Assembly: GCA_002077065.1 (NCBI GenBank) | Contig: NAJO01000004.1 | Coordinates: forward strand, 558,001 to 622,000 | Length of the DNA: 64,000 nt | Direction of reading: 5' to 3' | Source: Cryoendolithus antarcticus | Lineage: Eukaryota; Ascomycota; Dothideomycetes; Cladosporiales; Cladosporiaceae | Shown here: positions 54,590-64,000 of the stretch, piece by piece | Numbering within the stretch: position 1 is the stretch's first letter | How the letters are laid out: every line of letters begins with the position of its first letter | Program-made: the position numbers and the translations under genes | The notes under the pieces: generated by a model | Database searches by the model: none | Told to the model about the DNA's origin: nothing | Seen by the model: only the letters and a program-made list of their open reading frames with translations

Positions 54590-56575
54590 CTAGGCGAAGA
54601 AAGCTTTCCGCGCCCTCTTCTCACCCACCTCCTCTCCCCCTCCCCCGCCTGACGGCGGCCTCCCTCGTTTCCGCCGCGCTGTACTAGACGGCGGCAGCAT
54701 CACCGGACTCGCCACCTGCGCCACAGGCTCAACGGTATGCACGATCTCCTTGATAGTCTGCCGCGACAGACAAGCATCGATATGCGCGTTGAAAGCCCTC
54801 TCATCGGCATTCTGCGGCACCGAGCAGATAGGGCAATCCCACTGCTCTGGCAACGGATTCCTAGCCCGGTTTTCGTCTTCCTCTTTCGCGCGTTCTTCCT
54901 CGAGGAGCAGACGCCAGGCAAAGCCGTTGTCGTGTTTGCGGACTTCGAAGGCTTTGCGCTCGGAGTCTTCGGATGGCATGTGAGGGTCTTGTTGGGAGAG
55001 GCGCTCGAGTTCTTCCATCTCGTCTTGCTGTTCGAGGCGGGCGGCGGCTTCGAATTCTTCGTCGGGCCACTTTTGCCAGCCTTCGGAATCGAGCTCACCC
55101 GAGCTCGCTTTGCGGTCCAGAGATGGCTCACGCGAGCCGCGGGAAGTCTGCCGGGAGCGGCCAAAGAAGTCTCGCTCACCTTTCTTCATAGATACGAGAT
55201 GCGTGCAGCGGAGGCCCATGAGTCTGAGTTTAAGGCCTGGGATTTCTTTCTCGATCTTCTCGAACATTTGGAGGCCGAAGTTGTAGAGGTCATCGGCTTT
55301 GTGCACCGCTTTGGGAGGCTGGAATTGCCGCGTGAAGACTTCGTAGCTGTGCAATTTGATCTTTAGCACCAATGTGCGGCCTTTGAACTGCGTACGCTCC
55401 AGATCTTTCTCGAGCTCATCGGCGATCCAGCGTAGCTTCTCCCGCAGCTCAGTAGGATCTTCCATGTCGTGGAATGTACTCTCCGTGCCTACGCTCTTGC
55501 GCTCGTGCTCCTCAGCTGGCTGTACATTCGTTCGGCCGAGACCGAGGTGTATGGACATGAGGAATTCGAATGCTTTCTCGCCAAACAGACCACGGAGGTA
55601 TTGCCGTTGGGCGTAAATGTCACCGCAAGTCTTGACGCCTATGGCATCTAGCTCGCGCTCGAAGACCCGGCCTACACCATTCACCTTTCGCGTTGGCAGA
55701 TCGCGCATGAAGGCTAGGATGCTAGCGCGGTCTGAGGGCAGGAAGAACTGCCCATTGGGCTTGTTGATATTGCTGCAGATCTTCGCTAGCTTGGCGTTCG
55801 CAGCTATACCCGCTGAGATGGTGATCTTGCACTCTTCGAAGACCTCGGCGCGCATTTGGCTCACGACATCTTCGCCAGACATGTCGTGCTCCTCGCAGTA
55901 GGCCGTGACGTTCAGGTAGGCTTCGTCTAGACTTGCACTCTCAAAGCGTGAATCGTAGCGCTCAAGGACTGCGCGGACTTCTTTCGCCTTCGCAGTGTAT
56001 TTGTCGAAGTTCAGAGGTATGTGAATCAAGCCGGGGCAGAGCTTGTCGGCGACGAAGCCAGCCATGCCGCTCCTACAGCCGAACTTACGGGCGTGGTAGT
56101 TGCAAGTTGTGAGCACGCCTTTGCCGACTGCGAAGGGGACATCGCGAAGCTCTGGGTGGTCTAGCTCTTCGACGGCGGCGTAGAAGGCATCGCAGTCCAT
56201 GTGCACCAGCACCTGGTCTAGCTCCCGACTCAGCTCCAGCTCAGCGATATACTCATCTGCCTTTCGTAGATCGTTTTTGAGGCCTCCCTGCGCCTCTACA
56301 CGCTCAAGCTCGCGCTTCTTGGCCAAGATGCGGTTGATCTTGACTGTCAGATTGCGGTCCTTGTTCTCCTCATTGTTGAAGTACCGGCTTCCCTTGGAGG
56401 CATTGTAGATGATCTCGGAGACCTTCTTCTGATCCACGCCATCTTGGCCAGACTTGGTCAAGGAAGGGCCTAGCAGGTGGTACTTCAGGGTATGATGCTG
56501 GCTCGCTGCCGGTGCTGCGGCCTGATCGATTGCCGCCTGAGCCTCGCCGGCGAGGTCTTCGTTGTGGCGAGGCAT
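54590..56575 (-). CDS. DNA polymerase kappa (Y-family translesion polymerase)
   Basis: This is an error-prone polymerase that extends past lesions and mispairs. The single exon encodes 661 residues. The N-clasp extension (about 30-118, KVSEIIYNASKGSRYF) is typical of Pol kappa. The palm begins VHMDCDAFYAAVEELDHP with metal ligand Asp127, and SLDEAYLNV supplies Asp217/Glu218. Then come VNGVGRVFERELDAIGVKTCGDIY (helix-hairpin-helix) and the little-finger domain with ERKSVGTESTF. A UBZ4-type ubiquitin-binding zinc finger with C581, C584, H598 and C602 lies near the C-terminus, followed by a basic tail (RRKRGRP, KRARK) that can serve as nuclear signal and where a PCNA-binding motif would be expected. 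Only one finger is present, as opposed to two in the human enzyme. Confidence 0.95.
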   Translation of the reverse strand: MPRHNEDLAGEAQAAIDQAAAPAASQHHTLKYHLLGPSLTKSGQDGVDQKKVSEIIYNASKGSRYFNNEENKDRNLTVKINRILAKKRELERVEAQGGLKNDLRKADEYIAELELSRELDQVLVHMDCDAFYAAVEELDHPELRDVPFAVGKGVLTTCNYHARKFGCRSGMAGFVADKLCPGLIHIPLNFDKYTAKAKEVRAVLERYDSRFESASLDEAYLNVTAYCEEHDMSGEDVVSQMRAEVFEECKITISAGIAANAKLAKICSNINKPNGQFFLPSDRASILAFMRDLPTRKVNGVGRVFERELDAIGVKTCGDIYAQRQYLRGLFGEKAFEFLMSIHLGLGRTNVQPAEEHERKSVGTESTFHDMEDPTELREKLRWIADELEKDLERTQFKGRTLVLKIKLHSYEVFTRQFQPPKAVHKADDLYNFGLQMFEKIEKEIPGLKLRLMGLRCTHLVSMKKGERDFFGRSRQTSRGSREPSLDRKASSGELDSEGWQKWPDEEFEAAARLEQQDEMEELERLSQQDPHMPSEDSERKAFEVRKHDNGFAWRLLLEEERAKEEDENRARNPLPEQWDCPICSVPQNADERAFNAHIDACLSRQTIKEIVHTVEPVAQVASPVMLPPSSTARRKRGRPPSGGGGGEEVGEKRARKAFFA

Positions 56576-56908
56576 TCTAGATACTCCATGATATATGCAG
56601 TATGTCTAGTGCCTGTACGTCGCCACTCATGATCGCACTTGCTTGCTATGCACGTCCATCGAAGTGTAGAAAGCATATTTACGCGACGCTCACGCGATTG
56701 TCACTACCGTACTGTGGGGTGTCGGCATAATCCCTACACACCCCCGACAATGACATGCATCCCCATGCATTCCACTCCGTCATCAATTGTTTGGGCGGCG
56801 AGTCAACATTGCGACGAGGCGACTTGGTGATTAGCATGGACTGCGACGACACCAATAACCGACCCAGATCCGCGCGACACATGAAGACATGACACGACGT
56901 AGCGCTCC
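56576..56908. promoter_or_regulatory. Divergent promoter of Pol kappa and coiled-coil gene
   Basis: These 333 bp lie between two start codons facing apart. No gene-sized frame is present. Confidence 0.5.
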
Positions 56909-58965
56909 ATGTCTACCCATCGACCTGCGACAGACGGCCGCACCCTCAAACCTACACTTGCTTCGAATCGGACACCACGGACACCCCTAGCACCACGCGT
57001 AGCTGTTGCCCCTAGTTCGTCGCCAAGTGGAGCGGTTAGGCGACCGCTTACAGTCAGGCAAGATGCACTCGCGGGAACATTGAATGCGCGAGCTACACCG
57101 CCGAGGAAGGACGAGACGCCCGTGAAGGACCTAGGCAATGTCACGCCGCGATCTTCGACGCGAAAGACTAGAGTGGAGGGATCTGGAACGCCGGTGGACG
57201 GAGGGCAGTCGCCAAGCTTGATCAGTGGACGGGCAAGCGTGACGAGCGATCGGGGTGGCGATGGCGTGTCGAGCATCGGGTCAGGTCGCGCGACACGGCC
57301 AAGAGCTTGATCGGTGGAGCGGGCAGAGCGCGATCGCCTTTGACTACATCGCCTGGTTTTATCGATCTGAGTAGTCAGGCAGTGGGAAGTATCGACAGTC
57401 GATTCTTTCATGCTAGCGAGGCGCGCAACCTCGAACCGGCACCGAAGAAAGTCGAGGTGAAGAAACCTGCGGCATTCTTCTATGCGGATGGACAGCATGA
57501 GGGTACGAACGGAGTCACAGCTACACGCAAATCCTCACGACCGTCGTCAATCGTCTCCGATGCGCGAGCCTCGGGACTTCGTGCAAGGACGGACCCAACA
57601 TCTGGCCCATTGAACAGCCCTCCCATACTGTCGCCTGCGCTGAGCACAGTGTCCAGCACCTCGCCCTTCTTCGCGACTCTCCCACGACACAGCGCTACAG
57701 CTCGATCTCCATCTCCAAGCAAGGAGAACATCCACCTCTCCTACCGCAAAGGTGCCTCGCAGATCTTCGGGTCTCGACCTTCGCCACTGCCTTCGCCACA
57801 GGCTCTCGAGGGTGCACAGCGGCCGATCGCACCTCGCACAGTCAGCAGCGAGCAGACACCACATCGCAAGTCACCCAGCCTGTCCTCATTGGACTCACCT
57901 GCCTCTCAAGAGCCGCGACGGCGCTCAGCAACAACGCTAGAGCCACAGGCCAACACTCCGTCGCCTCTCTCTTTGCAAACACAGACCAAGCCCGCTGAGT
58001 CTCCGCTCTCTCCAACGAAAGGGCTCTCCGACCTGGCCTCCGACGCTCGCCGCGAGCGCAAACTCCTCGACCTCGAGATCTCCAACTCGTCATTACTAGC
58101 CATCAACGCCAGCCTTGAACGTGAAGTGCGCCGACAAAAATCTGAGCTTAAGCGCTTCCGTCGTTTGTCAAGAGCAGGCCGCTTCGATGACCGTACAGCA
58201 CGGCTAAGCGAAGGTCTCAGCGCAGTAGGCGAAGCAGATGAGGACGCCGAGCCAGGCGATTACGATGCGGACTTCGGGCTACCCTCGGGCTTCACAGATA
58301 TCTACGACGGGTCTAGTCACTCCGAGGATGATGACGAGAGTTCGAGCGTGTTTTCCAACGAGACGAGCGCCATGTCTCCGTCGCGGCGGTTGCGCAGTGC
58401 GAGAGATGCGGCGCGGCTGGCTAAGGACGAAGAGAGGTTGCGAAGAGACTTGGAAAGGCATAAGGAGTTGCTGGTGCAGAGCCAGATGATGAACCAGAGT
58501 CTCAAACGCTGCACTTTCGCGGCGGAAGACATGCTTCGAGAAGGGCGAAGGGCGCTGGACTATCACGTCAAGACTTCTGATGTTAAGCTTGGAGGCCGCG
58601 TGCTAGCTAACGGGCACGACCAAGACGACGCGCTGCACCCGCCAGACAGCGCAGACGACGCTAGACCCGGCGCTGCGGATGACGATGAAGACTTGACACT
58701 ACTACAACCCGACATCGCAGAACAGCAAACCCTCGGGTTTTTGGACGTTTGGCAAGGCGTCGGTGGCGATGGACGAGGAACAGGGAGTCTGGAGAGCAGT
58801 GACTTCGGCGATCGGGACAGTGGAATTGAGGTTGACAAGCCTCCATTACTGGCATCGACTGCTGTCGCGGCAGGTCTGGATGGTCTGCTAGGTGCAGATC
58901 TAGGTCGGCCCTTGGAAGTGAGCAGAGGCAGGCCGGGGATCAGATGGGGGAATACGATTTCTTGA
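56909..58965 (+). CDS. Coiled-coil, Ser/Pro-rich conserved fungal protein
   Basis: Two exons give about 670 residues: ATG 56909 to about 57279 and about 57327-58965. The frame change between the two blocks requires an intron; a 47-nt GTCAGG...CAG choice joins SSIG to ARSPLTTSPGF, but other donors nearby would also work. The N-terminal 370 residues are Ser/Thr/Pro/Arg-rich with many SP/TP sites, suggesting phosphorylation. A conserved helical segment follows (DARRERKLLDLEISNSSLLAINASLEREVRRQKSELKRFRRLS), then an acidic stretch and a second coiled coil (RRLRSARDAARLAKDEERLRRDLERHKELL). The C-terminus ends near SGIEVDKPPLL. I remember similar uncharacterised ascomycete proteins; a cytoskeletal or spindle-pole role is conceivable but unproven. 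Confidence 0.78.
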
Positions 58966-59578
58966 TCTGAGTGGCCCGACGAGGGGATGGTGGGAGGAGA
59001 GTGAAAGACATGTAGAGGGAGTGGGAGACGTGATGAGTGCGATATGATACCCCCTTTTGCGTAGATTGGCAGCAAGCAATGTGAATAATTCACCACTCCA
59101 GTTGCATTGTCTCCGAGGCGAGACATCACTTCGCGCGGCCGCACTTACCCGACAACTTAGTTTTGCACCTGAACACCCTTCTTCCACTTTGGACAGCGCT
59201 TCTAGACTTGCAAAGTGCCTCGCCACACATCATATCATGGATTTGTCCAGCCCACGCATATCGAGATCGAAGCCTTCCTGCCGCGTCTTGGCCTCCGCTC
59301 CCCCGCGCCTCGATGTCTCCACAAATGCCATGTACGTCAGAGCGGCATTGTGAAGTATTCGATATGACAGCTTCTAGCCTTCGGACTATGCAATATCTGC
59401 CGAGGAGAGATCGTCATAGAGAATGCTACTCAATCGTAGAAAATTGCATAGCTTATTCCCATAATCTAGATCTGGTAAAGTCACTTCCCTCATCTTTCTG
59501 CTTCCCAGCACAACCCCGTCGGAATCCGTTTCCCATCCTACTCCCCAGTCAGACCACTACCACATCACAACCGCCACC
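58966..59578. other. Intergenic region upstream of hydroxyacid oxidase
   Basis: These 613 bp show nothing recognised apart from a C-rich, CA-rich leader just before the ATG at 59579. Confidence 0.5.
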
Positions 59579-60811
59579 ATGGCCGCCCCCTCCAACGACC
59601 CCCACGACCTCAACTGCCTCACCATCGCCGAACTAGAAGCCATAGCCCACACCCGCATGGACAAGCAGACTCGCGACTACTACAATGAAGGCGCCGACTC
59701 GGGCTCTACTCTCAAAGAAAACCTCTCCGCCTATGCCAAATACCGCATCAGGCCCCGGGTCCTCCGGGATGTCTCATCCATAGACCCCTCCGTTGACATC
59801 TTTGGGCATACAAACAGCATACCGATCGGCGTGGCGCCGACAGCGATGCAGTGTCTAGCTCACAGCGACGGGGAGAAAGCTACAGCGCGGGCGTGTAGGA
59901 AGATGGGCGTGGCGATGGGATTGAGTTCTTTTGCCACGACGACGCTGGAGGAGGTTGCGGAGGAGAGTGGCGAGGTGCCGAATGTGCTGCAACTGTACCT
60001 GTTTGAGGAGAGGGAGCATAGCCGGAAGCTCATCTCACGAGCGAAGAAAGCGGGCTTTAAAGCCGTCTTCCTCACAGTCGATACACCTTTCCTCGGACGA
60101 AGGAACATGGAGATAAGGAACCAGTTCAAACTCCCACCTCATTTCAAGATCGCCAATTTCGCTGAGGACGACTCCGCCGCGCAAGAAGTCGCCGGCCACA
60201 CCGGAGGCGACGAGGCCAAGCGGCCTAGCCCGCCTAAGAGGGCGTCGAGCACAGCTGGCTACCACGACGGTAAAGCGCGAGTCCCTCCCACAGGTCCGAT
60301 AACGTTCCACTCCCACGCCGCGAACCCGACACTCTCCTGGGACCGCGACATTGCCTGGCTGAAGAAGGAGTGCGAGCCGGAAATGCAGGTCTGGATCAAA
60401 GGTGTCGCAACGGGTGAAGACGCTGCCTTAGCGGTGCAGCACGGCGTTCACGGCATTGTTGTCTCGAACCACGGCGGCCGGCAGCTGAACGGCGCGCTGG
60501 CGACGCTGGATGCGCTGCCGGAGGTTGTGGAGGCTGTGGCTGGACGGATCCCGGTGCATGTTGATGGCGGGGTGAGGCATGGGACGGATGTGTTCAAGGC
60601 GTTGGCACTTGGGGCGGACTTTGTGTGGATTGGACGGCCGGTGCTTTGGGGGCTGGCTTATAAGGGGCAGGAGGGGGTGGAGTTGTGTTTGAGGTTGTTG
60701 GGGGATGAGGTGAGGTTGTGTATGGGGTTGGCTGGTGTGACGAGCGTGAAGGATATCGGGAAGGAGTATTTGGTGAAGATTGATAAGAGTGGCTTTGTCA
60801 GTAAGCTTTAA
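59579..60811 (+). CDS. FMN-dependent 2-hydroxyacid oxidase with PTS1 signal
   Basis: This enzyme oxidises an L-2-hydroxyacid (lactate, glycolate or longer chain) to the 2-oxoacid. The single exon encodes 410 residues of the FMN-dependent alpha-hydroxyacid dehydrogenase family. Visible residues: the substrate-binding Tyr in DYYNEGADS, FMN-site PTAMQ (87-91), VQLY-type QLYLF, Lys274 in WIKGV, catalytic His298 and Arg301 in SNHGGRQLNG, and the phosphate-binding HVDGGVRHGTD and IGRP. There is no cytochrome b5 domain, so it is not flavocytochrome b2. The sequence ends VSKL-stop, a peroxisomal targeting signal. That makes an H2O2-producing oxidase in peroxisomes more likely than a mitochondrial dehydrogenase. 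Loop 4 (about 195-245) is long and Lys/Pro/Ser-rich, as often in fungal members. Confidence 0.93.
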   Translation: MAAPSNDPHDLNCLTIAELEAIAHTRMDKQTRDYYNEGADSGSTLKENLSAYAKYRIRPRVLRDVSSIDPSVDIFGHTNSIPIGVAPTAMQCLAHSDGEKATARACRKMGVAMGLSSFATTTLEEVAEESGEVPNVLQLYLFEEREHSRKLISRAKKAGFKAVFLTVDTPFLGRRNMEIRNQFKLPPHFKIANFAEDDSAAQEVAGHTGGDEAKRPSPPKRASSTAGYHDGKARVPPTGPITFHSHAANPTLSWDRDIAWLKKECEPEMQVWIKGVATGEDAALAVQHGVHGIVVSNHGGRQLNGALATLDALPEVVEAVAGRIPVHVDGGVRHGTDVFKALALGADFVWIGRPVLWGLAYKGQEGVELCLRLLGDEVRLCMGLAGVTSVKDIGKEYLVKIDKSGFVSKL

Positions 60812-61156
60812 GGTGGCAGGGCTAGAGATGATGGGGTGTATGTAAGTTGTGTGTATATCTTGTACCAAGTCTGCTGATATTCACTGGCTGTAGTCTCGAG
60901 TCGTACTTCTGTGTGGGTCCCAGCAAGAGACTTTGCTGGACTTCGTATTTTGGCTGACCTTCCACAGGGCCTGCACTGGCGGCCAGCAGACATTGCTTCG
61001 GGACGACCCTCGAGACTTGCACCATACGTAGGCACATCACTTAAGATAAGTCTTTCTCGCTCTCGTACGTGAATCCCACCGTCCACGTCCTTTCCGACGC
61101 TTCGCGTCCTCCTGGCCGCCTGCAAAGATCGAAGAAAATTCTGCTACATCATCGCC
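60812..61156. other. Intergenic region, nothing recognised
   Basis: These 345 bp lie between the hydroxyacid oxidase and the F-box-like gene, both on +. Confidence 0.5.
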
Positions 61157-62146
61157 ATGCCGCACGCACTCGAAGCCGAAGACTCGAAAGCGACCGAGCC
61201 CATACCAGAGGAGATTATGATGCAGGACTTATCGCAGTCGAACGTTCCGGCCTCTGCCAGCCTCGGAGGTCTACCGGTAGAGATGCTTACACTCATAGGC
61301 AGAGCTCTTTTTTCCAGCTATGGCATACCCACAGCAGACTTCTTTGCTTTCCGACTTACTTCCCACGCCGTCGCCGAAGCCACGCTCTTTCCCCTGGTTC
61401 AGTCTCTACGGGGCGTACTGAGCCCAAGTCGCAGTAATCGAGACAAGCCCGAAGAGCAGCTTCGTCTCATCCTGGGCGCCTCGAGACTTGTACAAAAGGC
61501 CGACCACTTAATCATGACGTGCAGCCCATTCTCTTTGAAGCCTATGGGCAAAAAGCTTAGCGAACTACGGCTGCCAAATCTTCGCTGTCTGGACCTGCAA
61601 CAACTCTGCTTCGACGACAACCTGGACTCGCTGATGGGATTTCTCGAGACGCATCATCATACCTTGAACAGAATCTCCATCACGGACTGTGTCTTAGTCG
61701 TACGAGCAGGCATCCCGCTCCTCGAGCTCCAGCTTCGTCAATCGTGTCTCCAGGCCTCGCGTTACTGCAGTGATGAATGCACACCATCCACAATGCTACG
61801 TATCACAAGAATGCTGTGGCTGCCTTTGCTCCTGTGCCTACACAACATGCCGGACACCCGGCTCGCGCGGCCGATGTCCGGTTCCATAAAGATGAATGGG
61901 TTGAAATGCCACTTCACGTCTCTAGGATGGCAAAGCGGCCTGGACGAGGCCGAAGTGACCCACGATATGTACTGGAACGTGACAAGTGCACGTGTATGTC
62001 CCTGCTTAGCTTTGCAGAGCGCGGGACGAGATTTTAGGGCTATTGGGCAGCGACCTTGGGTATGCCGCCACAAGTTCAGCGTGACGTTTTTCTTAGAGGA
62101 GCATGTCGAGGGTCTTGTTGCCGAAGCTGAGAGCGAAGATAGCTGA
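61157..62146 (+). CDS. F-box-like protein, C-terminal structure uncertain
   Basis: The frame encodes 329 residues from ATG 61157. Residues about 36-80 (GGLPVEMLTLIGRALFSSYG...FFAFRLTSHAVAEATLF) follow the F-box-like pattern of fungal proteins, and the middle has leucine-rich-like lines (LRLPNLRCLDLQQLCFDDNLDSLMGFLETHHHTLNRISITDCVLV). After about nt 61700 the frame looks less protein-like. Another + frame (about 61777-62037: NAVAAFAPVPTQHAG, DVRFHKDEWVEM) is at least as plausible there, so one or two introns may be missed. It would act as an SCF adaptor if the F-box is functional. It is convergent with the HET gene. Confidence 0.6.
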   Translation: MPHALEAEDSKATEPIPEEIMMQDLSQSNVPASASLGGLPVEMLTLIGRALFSSYGIPTADFFAFRLTSHAVAEATLFPLVQSLRGVLSPSRSNRDKPEEQLRLILGASRLVQKADHLIMTCSPFSLKPMGKKLSELRLPNLRCLDLQQLCFDDNLDSLMGFLETHHHTLNRISITDCVLVVRAGIPLLELQLRQSCLQASRYCSDECTPSTMLRITRMLWLPLLLCLHNMPDTRLARPMSGSIKMNGLKCHFTSLGWQSGLDEAEVTHDMYWNVTSARVCPCLALQSAGRDFRAIGQRPWVCRHKFSVTFFLEEHVEGLVAEAESEDS

Positions 62147-62319
62147 TGCTTTGTCCTTGGCTGGGATATCTCTAGGTACTGGTGATGTGCTCCCCCTTTG
62201 ACATTGTGCGCAAGTCTTTGCACAGTCAGGTCGCTGCGTGTTCCGCAAAACACTTGCGCGGAAGTAGATCGATCGAAGCTTTCGCTGACGCTCTCCCATG
62301 AAAGACACTGTATTGGGCA

Positions 62320-64000
62320 CTACACAAGCTGGATGAACTCAACGTTTCCTGCATCATCCGTCCATGCTTCGCCGTCCATGATGCCATGTACGTAAGCATC
62401 GCCAACGATGTTATATCGGCCAGAATCAGAGGGCCGTAGAACGAAGGGGTAGGGTGCTCCCTGAAGCACACAGACGACATCGCCAACCTCAGATGAGCTT
62501 GGAACCCAGCAACCTCGGCCGTGAGCTGTGCAGGCCAAGATCCGGAAACAGTCCCAGCCTAGGCTGCGGATCCAAACCTTGCCAGCACGATAGTCACTCG
62601 TATGATAGTCGGATCTAAATTCTATTACTTTGAGATCTTGAAGAACACGGACGGAGTCTAGGCGGCTGGACTGTGGTGGAGTGACATCGCGACTACCAAA
62701 TCGTGTTTCCAGTTCCCGTAAGCTGATCAGTTCATCTGCGTCGGCATAGTCCAGTCTGCCCTGTCGTAGGAATGTGCGGGAGCGTAGGCAGTCAGCTGCA
62801 GCAGATGTAACTTCGGCGTCAAGAAAGTCATGGCACCGTTCAGACCACGGTATGAGGAATGATGCGATCCACTGCTCTACACTGCTCATCTCCATGTGAC
62901 CTTCAGGAGCTGCAAGGCTCGAGCCTGGAAGTACTGATATGATGCGATCAATGATTCGTCCACATACTTGCAAAATCCCATTGGAGGTAGTGTTATACAT
63001 CGCGTCGAACGGCTCAAACCCACCAGCTGAACCTGGTGGAATGAAGACGTAGGCTAGGTGCTTGAAATCCGAGTGATGCGATAGACATTCAAAGTCCGGC
63101 GCCCACGTAGGAAGCGAATGCCTGATACCCCCCAAAGAATTCTCCCTAGACACGCCAGCTAACGCTAAAACTACAGCTGGCGACAGAAAGTGCGTGGCAC
63201 CGGATGTCGTGAGTAGGTAGATAGCCAAATGTTCCCACACTACCGTCGTCGATATATTGTAGGCAGGGTTCAGGCTGGCGATCTTGTCGATGCCAGTCAT
63301 TGCGCGAAGGGCATAGACGCGATCCCTCGGGTCGGCACAGGCCATATCCTTCACTGCAAACATGGTCTCAAGCAAATGGACATCGTGCGCATCACCGGAC
63401 TGGAAAGTGAGCACCAGTTGATTCAGTTGAACCACGCGGTCCGCTGCTGGATTCCAGGGCGTTCTCAACGTGAACGCTGGTAGCCGCTTATAGCAGCCGA
63501 TGACGTCGATAAGACTCGCCAATGCTATGTGGTGGGAGCCGCAGTACAGCCTGGTAGTCATGTCCATCGGTACGTGAAACACTTTGATTCGCTGGCCAAT
63601 ATTCGTCCGCAGTAGCCGAGTTCCAGCCACAAGTTCTTGCACGATCCACAAACGGGAGAAGTAAGGTCTGCTCATCAGCTGTGCTACAGCCTCCATCCCG
63701 ATGCGAATGCTTTCTAGTCCGTTATATGAGCTCTGCTGACCACACCCACAACATCGACACCTAGGTGCACGACAGTTGCCTGGACTCGTGTGCGCTCGAT
63801 CGAGGAAGGCAAGTGCTGTCTCCTGAGGGCCCTCTATGTCATCATCTGACAACTCGCGGAGCATAGAGTCGAAGTGTTGCATGATCCAGAAAGCATCAGC
63901 ATCATCGGGCGTCATTGGACCCAGCCAGACTGCAACCGACTGCGATTTTGCGAATATGCTAAACATCATCATGACCTGACTGGCCTTTTCGTTCAGGTCG
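62320..64000 (-). CDS. HET-domain (heterokaryon incompatibility-like) protein, 5' truncated
   Basis: The open frame continues through the right window edge, so the N-terminus is missing. The part present (about 560 residues) begins in the HET domain: DLNEKASQVMMM then FAKSQSVAVWLGP matches the conserved third block (DxxEKxxQVxxM...VWLG). Further blocks follow: RPYFSRLWIVQELV and the ACADPRDRVYALRAM block, then LPTWAPDF. The C-terminal ~150 residues (RILACTAHGRGCWVP, GDVVCVLQGAPYPFVLRP, GDAYVHGIMDGEAW) form the usual conserved tail. Between the first blocks there is a cysteine cluster, CRAPRCRCCGCG, near nt 63740-63770. HET proteins trigger non-self-recognition cell death in some fungi, but most family members have no known partner. 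Confidence 0.9.
   Translation of the reverse strand, partial: DLNEKASQVMMMFSIFAKSQSVAVWLGPMTPDDADAFWIMQHFDSMLRELSDDDIEGPQETALAFLDRAHTSPGNCRAPRCRCCGCGQQSSYNGLESIRIGMEAVAQLMSRPYFSRLWIVQELVAGTRLLRTNIGQRIKVFHVPMDMTTRLYCGSHHIALASLIDVIGCYKRLPAFTLRTPWNPAADRVVQLNQLVLTFQSGDAHDVHLLETMFAVKDMACADPRDRVYALRAMTGIDKIASLNPAYNISTTVVWEHLAIYLLTTSGATHFLSPAVVLALAGVSRENSLGGIRHSLPTWAPDFECLSHHSDFKHLAYVFIPPGSAGGFEPFDAMYNTTSNGILQVCGRIIDRIISVLPGSSLAAPEGHMEMSSVEQWIASFLIPWSERCHDFLDAEVTSAAADCLRSRTFLRQGRLDYADADELISLRELETRFGSRDVTPPQSSRLDSVRVLQDLKVIEFRSDYHTSDYRAGKVWIRSLGWDCFRILACTAHGRGCWVPSSSEVGDVVCVLQGAPYPFVLRPSDSGRYNIVGDAYVHGIMDGEAWTDDAGNVEFIQLV

Noticed and set aside
54737..55366. 209-codon + frame
   Set aside because: Antisense to the Pol kappa coding sequence, which has unmistakable motifs.
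1..64000. CRISPR arrays, rRNA, biosynthetic cluster backbone (PKS/NRPS/terpene), intact transposase or reverse transcriptase
   Set aside because: None of the signature repeats or motifs was seen on either strand.

Overview
The window looks like nuclear DNA of a filamentous ascomycete (Pezizomycotina, most like Dothideomycetes, but I cannot fix genus or species). The reasons are: short GT-AG introns of about 47-66 nt with CTRAY-type branch points, roughly one gene per 2 kb on both strands, and typical fungal families (WSC-domain secreted protein, HET domain, DUF3431, Ato-type acetate transporter, fungal PPAT, F-box-like proteins). I support about 27 protein genes, two of them cut by the window edges. 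I see no rRNA, no convincing tRNA, no CRISPR array and no intact transposon. One roughly 450-bp foldback element is present.

Layout. 0-10.5 kb: end of an SDR oxidoreductase, an Ato/GPR1-FUN34-YaaH acetate transporter, a small Cys-rich protein, a MEMO1 homologue and an uncharacterised protein, with two long gene-poor gaps. 10.5-16.3 kb: a very large secreted modular protein (alpha/beta hydrolase, WSC, PAN-like repeats, Ser/Thr stalk, WSC), a foldback repeat and a second SDR. 17-25.6 kb: a PIN-domain protein, an unidentified ORF, a coiled-coil (Atg28-like) protein, phosphopantetheine adenylyltransferase and an F-box-like protein. 26.5-31.6 kb: a DUF3431 type II membrane protein, an MCT-like MFS transporter and a third SDR. 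31.6-35.7 kb: a 4-kb gap without a recognisable gene.

35.7-50.9 kb: a C2H2 transcription factor, a divergent pair of WD40 proteins (Trm734/WDR6-like and DCAF7/WDR68-like), a single-pass membrane protein, an amidase and an FATP-type acyl-CoA synthetase. 51.5-64 kb: mitochondrial ribosomal protein uS8m, a Pro/Gln-rich conserved protein, DNA polymerase kappa with a UBZ-type finger, a coiled-coil protein, a 2-hydroxyacid oxidase ending in the peroxisomal signal SKL, an F-box-like protein and a HET-domain gene leaving the window.

The order does not suggest a biosynthetic cluster. Most genes are housekeeping and several are divergent pairs with short shared promoters. A loose carboxylate theme exists (acetate transporter, monocarboxylate-type transporter, peroxisomal hydroxyacid oxidase, acyl-CoA synthetase), but the genes are far apart and this is only an inference. 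The observations most worth checking are the hydrolase/WSC/PAN architecture and its echo in the membrane protein at 45 kb, the GC-AG intron (or UGA-CAAUUA readthrough) in the C2H2 factor, and the foldback element at 15.0-15.5 kb. Exon coordinates were derived by eye from splice signals and reading frame, without transcript data.
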